From assembly GCA_013414795.1 (NCBI GenBank), contig CP058732.1, positions 2,395,737 to 2,459,736 on the forward strand: 64,000 nt of DNA, written 5' to 3'. The notes below the pieces were generated by a model. The model did no database searches and was not told the origin of the DNA. It saw nothing but the letters and a program-made list of their open reading frames with translations. Shown here piece after piece: positions 16,206 to 25,138 of this stretch. The translations under genes and the position numbers were made by a program. Source of the stretch: Candidatus Kapaibacterium sp. (GTDB taxonomy: Bacteria; Bacteroidota; Ignavibacteria; Kapaibacteriales; UBA2268). The first letter of the stretch is position 1, and every line of letters starts with the position of its first letter.

Positions 16206-18188
16206 ATGAAAAGCAAGTTATTATTGATCTCTGGGTTAATTTTTTTCATACAATTTGCTTATTTATTATCGAAGGACCAGAATCAACACTTTAATTGGTC
16301 GGCAACATCTTCTGTTTCCAAAGCAAAAGCAGGTGAAAAATTTACAATCAAATTGGACTTCGATTTCGAAAAGGGTTGGTATATTTACGACATTATTGAA
16401 CAGATTGGTCCCGAGGGTTTGGGTCCACAAAAAACCGAAATTTCATTAAGCCCAAAGGAATTAGTCAAAATTGCTGGGAAAATCAAAACACCAAAGCCAA
16501 AAGTAAAATACGACAGTGCATTTTATATCGACATTCGAACTTTTAGTGGAAAATTTTCATTCGAAATTCCTGTTGTTGCTCTCAAAGATATTGATTTTGA
16601 GCGAGATAAGATATTTGCGGAAATCTACGTCCAGCAGTGCAAGGATAATCTTTGCTTACCGGGATTAGATTTCAAGACACTGGTTAAACCCAATAATAAC
16701 CTAATGACAATGCAGTCTTCTTCGGAAGAAAAAGAAACAAGCAGAATAGAATCTGTCGACGAAAAAAGGCAGCAAACTGAAACCAAACTTGAGCAAAGCA
16801 AGCAAGAACAAAATCTTAAAACAGATACAAGCAAAGAAATCGAATCTGCAAAAAAAAGTGGGCTTCTCGCCTACTTATTGTTCGCAATGGGGGCTGGGGC
16901 TTTGGCTCTTCTAACTCCTTGCGTTTTTCCAATGGTACCAATTACTGTCTCATTCTTCACCAAGCGAGCCGAAAAAAATCCTGGAAAAGCATTGAGAGAC
17001 TCCACCGTTTACGGACTGGGCATTATGCTCACTTTCACTGCGCTCGGTTTCATTCTTGCTCTTCTATTTGGGGCTTCTGGAATACAAAATTTTGCAACAA
17101 ATCCCTGGCTAAACATTGGGATTGCTCTACTATTCATTGTTTTTTCATTAAATCTTTTTGGTGCGTTTGAATTCCAATTGCCAACTTCCTTGCTCAATGC
17201 TTTAAATGTGAAAAGCCAAGGAACTGGAATTTTCAGTGTTTTATTAATGGGCTTGACTTTCTCATTGACATCATTTACTTGTACTGTTCCTTTCGTTGGG
17301 GTGGCTCTTGTTTCCGCTGCTGGTGGCGATTGGTTCTATCCAATTGTTGGTATGTTGGGTTTCTCGTTTGTATTTGCTCTTCCGTTCTTTTTCCTTGCAC
17401 TATTTCCTTCGGCTATCTCAAAGTTGCCAAGAAGTGGTGCTTGGATGAACAATATCAAAGTTGTGATGGGTTTGCTCGAAATTGCTGCTGCAATTAAGTT
17501 CATTAGTAATGCTGACCTTGTTTGGGGACTTGGAATTATGCCCCGTGAACTGTTCCTCGGTATTTGGATTGGCATTGGAATTCTAATTTCATTGTACATT
17601 CTTGGAGTTTATAGATTACCCCACGACTCACCAGTCGAAAGCGTCGGAACAATGAGAATTCTCTTTGCAACGTTTTTCATTTCAATTAGTTTCTATTTAA
17701 TGAGCGGTTTGTTCGGCAAGAAACTTGGAGAACTCGACGCATTTTTGCCACCCCCAGATTATGAACAAATTATTTCGTCAGAAGTTAAAGCCCAAACTTC
17801 AAATACACAAAGCACATTGCTCAACGAAAACAGTAATGTTTGGCTAAACGATTACAATACTGCTTTGAAACTGGCAAAGGAAACTGGAAAGCCAATGTTT
17901 ATCGATTTCAGTGGATTTACTTGCACAAACTGCCGATGGATGGAAATCAATATGCTAGAAAAACCCGAAGTGAAAAAATTGCTCGATGGTATGGTAAAAG
18001 TTCGTCTTTTCACAGACAGAAAACAAGAACCGTACATTTCATACAAACAAATGCAAATGCAACGCTTCAATTCCATTGAACTTCCGTTGTATGTAATTCA
18101 AACACCCGACGAAAAAGTCATTGCAACAAACGCATTCACAAGAGACATCAACGAGTTTATCAACTTTTTGAAAAAAGCCTATAATTGA
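16206..18188 (+). CDS. dsbD: DsbD-type thiol:disulfide interchange protein
   Basis: The product is 660 residues with three parts. The N-terminal periplasmic Ig-like domain (about 24-160) follows a signal peptide and has the redox pair C145/C150 in CKDNLC. A charged linker (170-215) leads to the eight-helix membrane domain (about 220-510), with C239 in TPCVFP and C359 in FTCTVP. The C-terminal thioredoxin-like domain has C573-T-N-C576. The protein moves electrons from cytoplasmic thioredoxin to periplasmic partners, including cytochrome c maturation, which fits the multihaem cytochrome nearby. It starts a plus-strand run with DJ-1, acylphosphatase and patatin genes. There is no clear Shine-Dalgarno site. 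Confidence 0.92.
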   Translation: MKSKLLLISGLIFFIQFAYLLSKDQNQHFNWSATSSVSKAKAGEKFTIKLDFDFEKGWYIYDIIEQIGPEGLGPQKTEISLSPKELVKIAGKIKTPKPKVKYDSAFYIDIRTFSGKFSFEIPVVALKDIDFERDKIFAEIYVQQCKDNLCLPGLDFKTLVKPNNNLMTMQSSSEEKETSRIESVDEKRQQTETKLEQSKQEQNLKTDTSKEIESAKKSGLLAYLLFAMGAGALALLTPCVFPMVPITVSFFTKRAEKNPGKALRDSTVYGLGIMLTFTALGFILALLFGASGIQNFATNPWLNIGIALLFIVFSLNLFGAFEFQLPTSLLNALNVKSQGTGIFSVLLMGLTFSLTSFTCTVPFVGVALVSAAGGDWFYPIVGMLGFSFVFALPFFFLALFPSAISKLPRSGAWMNNIKVVMGLLEIAAAIKFISNADLVWGLGIMPRELFLGIWIGIGILISLYILGVYRLPHDSPVESVGTMRILFATFFISISFYLMSGLFGKKLGELDAFLPPPDYEQIISSEVKAQTSNTQSTLLNENSNVWLNDYNTALKLAKETGKPMFIDFSGFTCTNCRWMEINMLEKPEVKKLLDGMVKVRLFTDRKQEPYISYKQMQMQRFNSIELPLYVIQTPDEKVIATNAFTRDINEFINFLKKAYN

Positions 18189-18189
18189 T

Positions 18190-18762
18190 ATGGAAACCCC
18201 AGTAAAAATCTTGGTTGTAATTACAGACGGAACTGAAGACATCGAGGCTGTTGTACCGATAGATTTGTTTCGTAGAGCAAATTTCGAAGTTACCATTGCA
18301 GGCGAAACAAAAGAAGTGACATTCGCACGTGGTGTTAAAGTCATACCAGACGCTTTGCTAACTGATATTTCGGAAGACAATGACTTCGACTTAATCTTTG
18401 TACCAGGAGGAGCAAAAGGAGTCGAGAACCTTCTACGAAACCAACATTTAGGTAAAATTTTGCAAAATCAAAAAAGAAAAAACCGCTGGATTGCTTCAAT
18501 TTGTGCTGGTCCACTTGTTCTCGACAAATTTAATATCCTTGAAAAGGAACAAAACATTACAAGCCATCCTTCCGTTAGAATTAAGTTAACTAACTATAAT
18601 TATTTAGAGAATAAGGTCGTGGTTTCTGGGAAGGTGATTACGAGCCGAGGTGCTGGAACTTCCATCGATTTTGCTTTGAAAATAATTGAACTTCTTGGCG
18701 GAAAAGAATTAGCAGACAAGATTGCTAATGATATCGTTTATTATTCAAAATCAGGTGCGTAA
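18190..18762 (+). CDS. DJ-1/PfpI-family protein
   Basis: The product is 190 residues, the usual DJ-1 length. The conserved acid E19 lies in TDGTEDIEAVVPIDLFRRA, and the reactive cysteine C105 sits in the nucleophile elbow SICAGPLVL. The FVPGGAKGVENL turn is at about 70-81. Members act as glyoxalase/deglycase, chaperone or redox sensor; the DJ-1 subclass arrangement (E18, C106) is clear but the activity is not settled even for well-studied members. It starts 1 base after the dsbD stop, so it is almost certainly cotranscribed with dsbD. Confidence 0.88.
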   Translation: METPVKILVVITDGTEDIEAVVPIDLFRRANFEVTIAGETKEVTFARGVKVIPDALLTDISEDNDFDLIFVPGGAKGVENLLRNQHLGKILQNQKRKNRWIASICAGPLVLDKFNILEKEQNITSHPSVRIKLTNYNYLENKVVVSGKVITSRGAGTSIDFALKIIELLGGKELADKIANDIVYYSKSGA

Positions 18763-19032
18763 ATGAAAAGAGCAGAGTTTCGTGTTTATGGACTTGTTCA
18801 AGGAGTTGGCTTTCGTTATTTCGTTTACCGTATCGCCAATAGTTTGAATCTAAAGGGATTTGCGAAGAATATGTACGACGGCACTGTTTATGTTGTCGCC
18901 GAGGGCGATGATGACAAAATTGCTGAATTACACAAACAACTTCGAATTGGTCCCTCCCACGCTTACGTTGAAAAAGTTGAAGTCGAATATTCTGAACCAA
19001 AAAATGAATTTACCAAATTTGAAATTAGGTAG
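18763..19032 (+). CDS. acyP: Acylphosphatase
   Basis: The product is 89 residues, the full family length. The phosphate-binding loop GLVQGVGFRYF at 10-20 includes the catalytic Arg18, and GFAKNMYDGTV at 32-42 includes the catalytic Asn36. The enzyme hydrolyses acyl phosphates such as acetyl phosphate or 1,3-bisphosphoglycerate in the cytoplasm. The ATG directly follows the stop codon of the DJ-1 gene, with no intervening base. Confidence 0.93.
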   Translation: MKRAEFRVYGLVQGVGFRYFVYRIANSLNLKGFAKNMYDGTVYVVAEGDDDKIAELHKQLRIGPSHAYVEKVEVEYSEPKNEFTKFEIR

Positions 19033-19049
19033 CAAAACCCCATCTTTGA

Positions 19050-21713
19050 ATGAAAACTAAGCCATTCTGGAATTCGGTAAGTTTACTTCTCATACTTGTC
19101 AATACAATTTTGCATTGTAAGGAAATTGTTATCACACCCCAGGACCTCGAAGTCAAAGTTGGGTTGGCTCTTAGCGGAGGCGGTGCCCGTGGAGTTGCCC
19201 AAATTGGCGTATTAAAGGTATTAGAGCGAGCCAACATTCCAATTCACGGAATTGCAGGGACAAGTATCGGTGCTTTTGTTGGGGGTCTCTATGCTATTGG
19301 TTATTCCCCTTCTGAAATGGAGGAAATCGCTATCAACACAAATTGGGACAATGTCCTGACTATATTAAAAGAACAAGAGCGAAGCGAACTGTTCTTCGAC
19401 CAGAAAATGATACAAGACAGAACATTTGCCACTTTGCGATTCAAAAAATTTAAGTTCGTCTATCCACAAGCCCTTTCTCTTGGTTGGAAATTCAATTCAT
19501 TCATACAAAGACTGGTTTGGGAAGGTGCTTTCTATTCAGACAATTTCGACAATTTTAAAGTGCCTTTTCGTGCAGTATCGACTGATGTTGTTGAAGGTAA
19601 AACCATTTCGATTGGCAAGGGAAATCTCATCACTGCCTTAAGAGCCAGTTCGACAATACCATTGTTGAATACTCCCGTAAGCCTCGATTCAATGATTCTT
19701 GTTGATGGCGGGCTTTTCGCCAACTTGCCAGTCGAACAAGTGAAAGAATTAAATCCGCACATCATTATTGGTGTTAACACAACTTCGCCACTTAAGGACA
19801 GAACAGAACTGAACAAGCCTTGGTCGCTCGCTTCGCAAATAATATCTATCTTTATGAACAAGTATTTTGAAAAAGCATTACAAGAAGCAGACATTGTTAT
19901 TACCCCAGAACTTGGCAATCACCCCAATGACAATTTCAAGGGTTTGGACTCGCTCGTTTCAAAAGGGGAAAAATCTGCTTTGGAAAAACTTGCCGAAATT
20001 CAAAGATTAATAAAATCTAAAACTGATTCCTTGACGAAAGTTACTATTGAAAGAATAACCAAAGAATTTTCTTTGGGCGAACGATTATTTCTAAAAAGAA
20101 TTGAAACAGATTCGAAAAACTATTCTTTTGAATACTATCAAATTACCGAAACTCTTACAAGCACAACGCTGGATGACTTTCTTAAATCTTTGAATAAACA
20201 AACAATAGAAAAAGTAGTTTTTAAACAAGAAACAAACGGAAATGTTATTGTCGAGGTTCATAAATATCCCAAGTTAGAATCAATCAAATGCAAATGCAAA
20301 ATCCAAAGTTTAGTCGCAAAATTGGATAGCCTTGCGAACTTATTTTTGGATAATTACGACAATCCATCAACTCGACAGAAAATTGTCGAAACTTGTAGAA
20401 AATTTTTTGCAAGGGAAGGTTATTCGTTTGTTAAAATAGATATAACCCCTGATACCTTTTCAAAAAACCTAACCATTACCGTTGAACCCAACAAGATTGG
20501 AAAAATTTACATAGACCCAAAAATCAAAACAAGTGATTACATCATTCGCCGAGAGTTAGCATTAAAAGAAGGGGACTTTACAAATTCCGAAAAAATCGTT
20601 CAATCTTGGAGGAATATCATCAGTTCTGGTCTTTTTAGCGATGTGTTTATTGATTTCGTAATCGATACAATGCACTCGACTTGCGATATTTTCATTTCTG
20701 CAATTGAACGAGGAACACAAGTATTGAATCTTCTCTTTGCCATCGATAACGAAAAAAACCTTCAAGGGGGAATAGACTTCATACACGAAAATCTTTTCAA
20801 CACTGGGACAAGATTTTTGTTGAATATTTCTGGTTGTAAATCTGATTTTCTTACAAAATTAAATTTAACCCAACCCAGAATCTGGAATACAGATTTCACT
20901 TTTTCATTGGAAGGATTCTACTACTATAGAAAAGTACCAATTATTTCTTTAAAATATACCAAAAGAACGAGATACGAGACTTACGTCGAAAAAGAATTCG
21001 CAACAGAAAAGTACAATTTTAACATAACTGCTGGCAAACAAATCGAGCGTTTAGGGAACCTTTTCGTCGGTTTAAAATTTGAAAAACAAAGATACTACGA
21101 AACCAATGCAACAATAAAACCAGACTATTACACAGTCAATAACTTCATTGTTGGTCTGGTTTACGATTCACGGGACAAAGCAGAATTTTCAACATCTGGT
21201 CGGTTAATTAACTTATCTTTCGAATCTTCCTTATTCAAAACAACGAATAGCACAAAATTCTCACGTGCAATATTTCAACATTCCACAAACCTGGCTTTCA
21301 ATGATTTTGTTTTTCGACCAAGAATACTTTTCGGATTTGCCGACAATGGGCTTCCGTTCCCCGATTTCTTTACCCTGGGGGGAGAATGGGACTTCCTTGG
21401 CTTTCAAAAAGACGAGTTGCTTGGTAGACAAATCTTTAACGGCAGAATCGAAGTTCAATATCATCTACCATTTAAAATTTATTTCGACACTTACTTAACT
21501 GCTACTTACAATATCGGTTCAACCTGGGAAAAATTTGATGTTATTCGCATTTCAGAATTAAAACATGGAATTGGAATTTCGCTCGGATTTGAAACACCAA
21601 TTGGACCAGTGCGTTTTTCTGCTGGACAGGGGTTTTACTTCATAAAAAACCCAAACGCAACCGTTTGGGGACCGCTGAAACTGTATTTCACAATAGGAAA
21701 TCGATTGTTTTAA
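19050..21713 (+). CDS. Patatin-like phospholipase fused to POTRA and Omp85 barrel (PlpD-like, type Vd)
   Basis: The product is 887 residues. After a signal peptide (about 1-22) the patatin domain spans about 36-310, with the oxyanion loop LSGGGARG at 41-48, the nucleophile Ser72 in GTSIG and the dyad Asp219 in DGG. A long linker (about 310-480) is followed by one POTRA-like domain (about 485-560, KIGKIYIDPKIKTSDYIIRR) and a BamA-type 16-strand barrel (about 580-887) ending in Phe, the signal for outer-membrane insertion. This order matches type Vd autotransporters such as PlpD. The lipase is probably delivered to the outer membrane or cell surface. Last gene of the dsbD run; it abuts the convergent GH57 gene with no gap. 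Confidence 0.9.
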   Translation: MKTKPFWNSVSLLLILVNTILHCKEIVITPQDLEVKVGLALSGGGARGVAQIGVLKVLERANIPIHGIAGTSIGAFVGGLYAIGYSPSEMEEIAINTNWDNVLTILKEQERSELFFDQKMIQDRTFATLRFKKFKFVYPQALSLGWKFNSFIQRLVWEGAFYSDNFDNFKVPFRAVSTDVVEGKTISIGKGNLITALRASSTIPLLNTPVSLDSMILVDGGLFANLPVEQVKELNPHIIIGVNTTSPLKDRTELNKPWSLASQIISIFMNKYFEKALQEADIVITPELGNHPNDNFKGLDSLVSKGEKSALEKLAEIQRLIKSKTDSLTKVTIERITKEFSLGERLFLKRIETDSKNYSFEYYQITETLTSTTLDDFLKSLNKQTIEKVVFKQETNGNVIVEVHKYPKLESIKCKCKIQSLVAKLDSLANLFLDNYDNPSTRQKIVETCRKFFAREGYSFVKIDITPDTFSKNLTITVEPNKIGKIYIDPKIKTSDYIIRRELALKEGDFTNSEKIVQSWRNIISSGLFSDVFIDFVIDTMHSTCDIFISAIERGTQVLNLLFAIDNEKNLQGGIDFIHENLFNTGTRFLLNISGCKSDFLTKLNLTQPRIWNTDFTFSLEGFYYYRKVPIISLKYTKRTRYETYVEKEFATEKYNFNITAGKQIERLGNLFVGLKFEKQRYYETNATIKPDYYTVNNFIVGLVYDSRDKAEFSTSGRLINLSFESSLFKTTNSTKFSRAIFQHSTNLAFNDFVFRPRILFGFADNGLPFPDFFTLGGEWDFLGFQKDELLGRQIFNGRIEVQYHLPFKIYFDTYLTATYNIGSTWEKFDVIRISELKHGIGISLGFETPIGPVRFSAGQGFYFIKNPNATVWGPLKLYFTIGNRLF

Positions 21714-23783
21714 TCATACAACAATGTAGGTAAAATTACCTTCAATTGGAAAAACAATTTCTCCCAATTCATTTTCACTTTTAATCTTAAATTCAAGAAT
21801 TGAACCAGTGAAATCCGATTTCTGACCGAAAAAAGTAGACATATCAATTCCAAAGACAAAATCATCAGCAAAAGAAAAGTAGGAGTTGGTAAGATTAATC
21901 GCTCGGGAACTGCTTATTGAAAATTCGTTCAAATTGAACTCGACAATAAATTCTTTGGGAGAGATAAAAAATATGCATACTTTATCATTTAACGACAATT
22001 TTTTTTCGAAACGCACACCAATTAAAAACATCTCGTGGGTATTACCAAAGTAAATTTCCGAAATAAACAATTTATTTGTACGCATTGTTCCAATCGCAGA
22101 TTTTGCATAATACATTCCCCATCCCAAATCCACATTTAAGTTTCTCTTATTATTTTCGGTAATCCTTTGAGTAGGCAAAGTTAATATGTCATAAGGTCTT
22201 ATGCTACCAATTGGCTTTTGTAAATCTTCGGGCACTTCTTCCCCAAGAGTTTCGTAAATTTTAACAAGGTACCAACGAAAAAGTTGGTCGAAATCATCTT
22301 TGTTTGGGGCAATATTATCATCACCATACCACCAGAACCAATCGGAACCTTCCACAATTAACATCAAATCCATTGCCTTGCGGTAGGAATCCTCGTCCTC
22401 TTTATGCTTTTCAATTAATTCCCTAACTTTTGCAAGCCAACTCCAAGCAGTTTGCTTTTGGGGTTGTCCAATCCAAGTGTAAAAATTAGCATTTATCCAG
22501 GAGCCTGGAAATATTTCCTTCAAATTATAGGAATAATCATCGGGAATCGTAGAAACTATTTCGGAAAAAGTAAAAGTTTGAAGCAAAGGGTCATCGGTTA
22601 TTGTTTTATACAATAGACGCAAAAATGGCAAGCCATTATCCTTATAATATTCCCAACAATTCTCACCATCAAGAATCACTGGAACGCAAGCAAAATCGAG
22701 AGCATCTTCTCCCAATTTTGAAACAATTTTTTCTCGTATAATCTTAAGCAAATTTGTAAAATCGAAAACTGCATCCTCGGGTTTCCATTGCTGGTAAGTA
22801 AAACCAATTGCATCGGATAGAACGCTGTCTCGGAAGAATACGACAAGTTTTCGACTATTTTTCTTGTAAACAAAAGGAAAATAGTGGAAATAGTCATTAT
22901 TTTCGCCAATAGTTTTGTATAGAAGTTTCGAATCTGTTGCCGTCCAATCAAAACCTTGTTCAATGATTATATCGAGAACTTCGGTAGACAATGAACCTTC
23001 CGAAGGCCATAAACCCCTGGGTTCAAATCCGAAGTTGCCTTTGAAATATTCCTTGCCTTTTGCAATTTGCAAAACAGCATCTTCGGGATGTTTGAACATT
23101 GGCGAAGGAAGATTGACTTCGGGCAAGCCCACTTTTGCAATATTTGTATCGCAAAGCAAAGGCAATATCGGATGGTAAAAAGGAGAAACGCTCAATTCAA
23201 TCTGACCCAACTGATACAAGCGAACCAATGTTGGAACAATTTCGGCAAGTATTCTCAATTGCTGTTCGATAAGGAATTCCTTCTCTTTCTGTGTGAAATC
23301 TCTTCCTTTTAAAAAATATCGTTGGAATTGTGGTCGCAATCGGGTTAATTGTCCAATCCAGGCAAGATTGTACCAAACTTGCAAATCCAACCAATCTTGT
23401 TCATTCAAAATTGCATTTGTTTTAACCTTCTCATAAAGTTCTAAATACCTTGGGTACGGTGCAATAAGATTATTGTAATTACAAACGAAAAATTGGTGGG
23501 CAATCTCTTCTTTTTCTTCAATAGTTAGTTCGGAAGGGTGTTTAAGAGTAAGTTCTTGAATTCTATCAATTACTCCTTGCTGTATATATTCATTCAATTG
23601 AAGAAGTAAAGAAGGAACAATATTAAAAGTTTGCTTCAATTTTGGAAACTCGTCCAAAAGTAGAGGCAAGTCAAGATAATCTTTTACACCGTGGAAACGC
23701 ACCCAAGGCAGGATGAATTTATCCTCTTTTCTGTAATATGGTTGATGTTGATGCCAAAGAAAGCAAATCCTCAATGGTTTCAT
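21714..23783 (-). CDS. Glycoside hydrolase family 57 (alpha-amylase-like)
   Basis: The product is 689 residues with no signal peptide, so it is cytoplasmic. The N-terminal FLWHQHQPYYRKEDKFILPW holds the GH57 metal/substrate histidines. The catalytic nucleophile is Glu262 in GLWPSEGSLS and the acid/base candidate is Asp372 in VPVILDGENCWEYY, the usual spacing for this (beta/alpha)7-barrel family. The segment WFWWYGDDNI at about residues 480-490 is also conserved in the family. The C-terminal domain (about 560-689) is a beta-sandwich. Likely substrate is an alpha-1,4-glucan such as glycogen; specificity (amylase, glucanotransferase, branching) cannot be read from sequence alone. Confidence 0.9.
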   Translation of the reverse strand: MKPLRICFLWHQHQPYYRKEDKFILPWVRFHGVKDYLDLPLLLDEFPKLKQTFNIVPSLLLQLNEYIQQGVIDRIQELTLKHPSELTIEEKEEIAHQFFVCNYNNLIAPYPRYLELYEKVKTNAILNEQDWLDLQVWYNLAWIGQLTRLRPQFQRYFLKGRDFTQKEKEFLIEQQLRILAEIVPTLVRLYQLGQIELSVSPFYHPILPLLCDTNIAKVGLPEVNLPSPMFKHPEDAVLQIAKGKEYFKGNFGFEPRGLWPSEGSLSTEVLDIIIEQGFDWTATDSKLLYKTIGENNDYFHYFPFVYKKNSRKLVVFFRDSVLSDAIGFTYQQWKPEDAVFDFTNLLKIIREKIVSKLGEDALDFACVPVILDGENCWEYYKDNGLPFLRLLYKTITDDPLLQTFTFSEIVSTIPDDYSYNLKEIFPGSWINANFYTWIGQPQKQTAWSWLAKVRELIEKHKEDEDSYRKAMDLMLIVEGSDWFWWYGDDNIAPNKDDFDQLFRWYLVKIYETLGEEVPEDLQKPIGSIRPYDILTLPTQRITENNKRNLNVDLGWGMYYAKSAIGTMRTNKLFISEIYFGNTHEMFLIGVRFEKKLSLNDKVCIFFISPKEFIVEFNLNEFSISSSRAINLTNSYFSFADDFVFGIDMSTFFGQKSDFTGSILEFKIKSENELGEIVFPIEGNFTYIVV

Positions 23784-23863
23784 ATTTTTACCATTTTAAA
23801 AAAACAAAATACGCAAAAAAATTTTTGTTTGAATTTGTTTTTTAGAAAATGTAAGTGAAAAAA

Positions 23864-25081
23864 TCAATTGCCCGTGGGGTTCAACAACTTCCCAAGAAAT
23901 AGAATTGCACCAGTGTTCCTTTCGTAAATCACATAAACAAAAGGTCGGGTTAGATAAAATGAAGGTTTAGAGGATGTATAACCAATTTCTACAGAAGTTG
24001 CAGCGGCTGCTTCGGTTCCTTCCTCGTTTACTTCAATGTAAGTTTTGTGCACAACATCAGTAATCTGGCAAGGAACTGTTTTGCACAACTTTGAAAAGTC
24101 AGCAAAATCGCTGAAAGCAATTTCCATTCCCATTGATTTAAGTATTTGGTTAAGATTAACTTCAAATTCAGATTTAAATCTGGGTATGTACAATGTTACT
24201 TCTTCGGTTTCTTTCAAATTATTGACACAGTTTTCCCACTTGTTTCTATCTAAATTGGATATGAAATCGTCGATAGGAATATCAGTGTTTGGCAACAAAA
24301 CTACCATCGCATAATCTCCTTTACCGTATGGTAATCTGATGGCATTAAATTCTTTGTCAAAGAAACACTCATATTTCCCAGATTGCACCATAAACTTTGT
24401 CCTAACGTAATGCTCTTCATTTACCAAAAAATCGCCATCAGTAGTTTTGCTCTTATCGAATTGGTATTTCCACTTTCCTTTAAAATAAAGTGCATTTATT
24501 ATGTACATCACAGCATAATTGGGAATGGATTTAATAATTTCTTGAATTTTACCTTTTGTATTCTCTTCGACCCATTTATTAATAACCTCTTTGGCATTTG
24601 GACTACTAAAATCCAATGTTTCTGCATAAGCATTATAGTAATTCACCAAAGCATCCAAAAAATCAGGCTCAAAGATAATTCCTTTGCGACACCAAACAGA
24701 ATTTGCAATTTTGAACTCAACATTTTTATCAAGGCTACACAATGTAGGAAAAATATTTTTGAAGGCTTGGTTAACTTCCAAAACCGAAAGGCTTTGAAAA
24801 CCAAGTGTTGTTCGCATATCCTCGAAAGTTTTGCCGTTTGCCCCATTCCAAGTCATACTTAAAGCAAGGGAAACACTAAAAGGTGAAATAAAAACATTCT
24901 TATCAATATTCGCACTGTTAACTTTTTTAAATAAAGTAAACGCAAAATCGGAAATGCCAGAAACAACACTCTTTTCTGATTCCGTTAGTGGTTTGAAAGG
25001 GATTTCCACATCATTGGAATTATTCGTGCAAGACAAGAAAACTAGACAGAAGGAAATTGACAACAGAAAATAGATTTTCAT
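23864..25081 (-). CDS. Serpin, predicted lipoprotein
   Basis: The product is 405 residues, an AGGTTG ribosome site precedes the ATG, and the lipobox is FLSC18. The serpin fold is recognisable from VFISPFSVSLALSMTWNGAN through the C-terminal FLGKLLNPTG. The reactive-centre loop follows the inhibitory hinge pattern: E353-E-G-T-E-A-A-A-A-T-S (P17-P7), then VEIGYTSSKPSF. By standard spacing P1-P1' would be near T369-S370, so the target is not an obvious trypsin- or chymotrypsin-like protease, unless Tyr368 acts as P1. The small residues P12-P9 argue for an inhibitory rather than non-inhibitory serpin. It may protect the cell surface from its own or host/environmental proteases. Confidence 0.92.
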   Translation of the reverse strand: MKIYFLLSISFCLVFLSCTNNSNDVEIPFKPLTESEKSVVSGISDFAFTLFKKVNSANIDKNVFISPFSVSLALSMTWNGANGKTFEDMRTTLGFQSLSVLEVNQAFKNIFPTLCSLDKNVEFKIANSVWCRKGIIFEPDFLDALVNYYNAYAETLDFSSPNAKEVINKWVEENTKGKIQEIIKSIPNYAVMYIINALYFKGKWKYQFDKSKTTDGDFLVNEEHYVRTKFMVQSGKYECFFDKEFNAIRLPYGKGDYAMVVLLPNTDIPIDDFISNLDRNKWENCVNNLKETEEVTLYIPRFKSEFEVNLNQILKSMGMEIAFSDFADFSKLCKTVPCQITDVVHKTYIEVNEEGTEAAAATSVEIGYTSSKPSFYLTRPFVYVIYERNTGAILFLGKLLNPTGN

Positions 25082-25138
25082 TTTTCAACCTGAAAAAGTT
25101 AAAATTGTAAAACAATTTAGAATCAAAGATGTTACAAG

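Noticed and set aside
21650-21669. Perfect 8-bp hairpin near the end of the patatin-Omp85 gene
   Set aside because: It is inside coding sequence 45 bases before the stop and has no U tract after it, so I do not call it a terminator.
24383-24862. 159-codon plus-strand frame opposite the serpin gene
   Set aside because: Entirely antisense to the serpin, which has all family hallmarks; the frame is a shadow.
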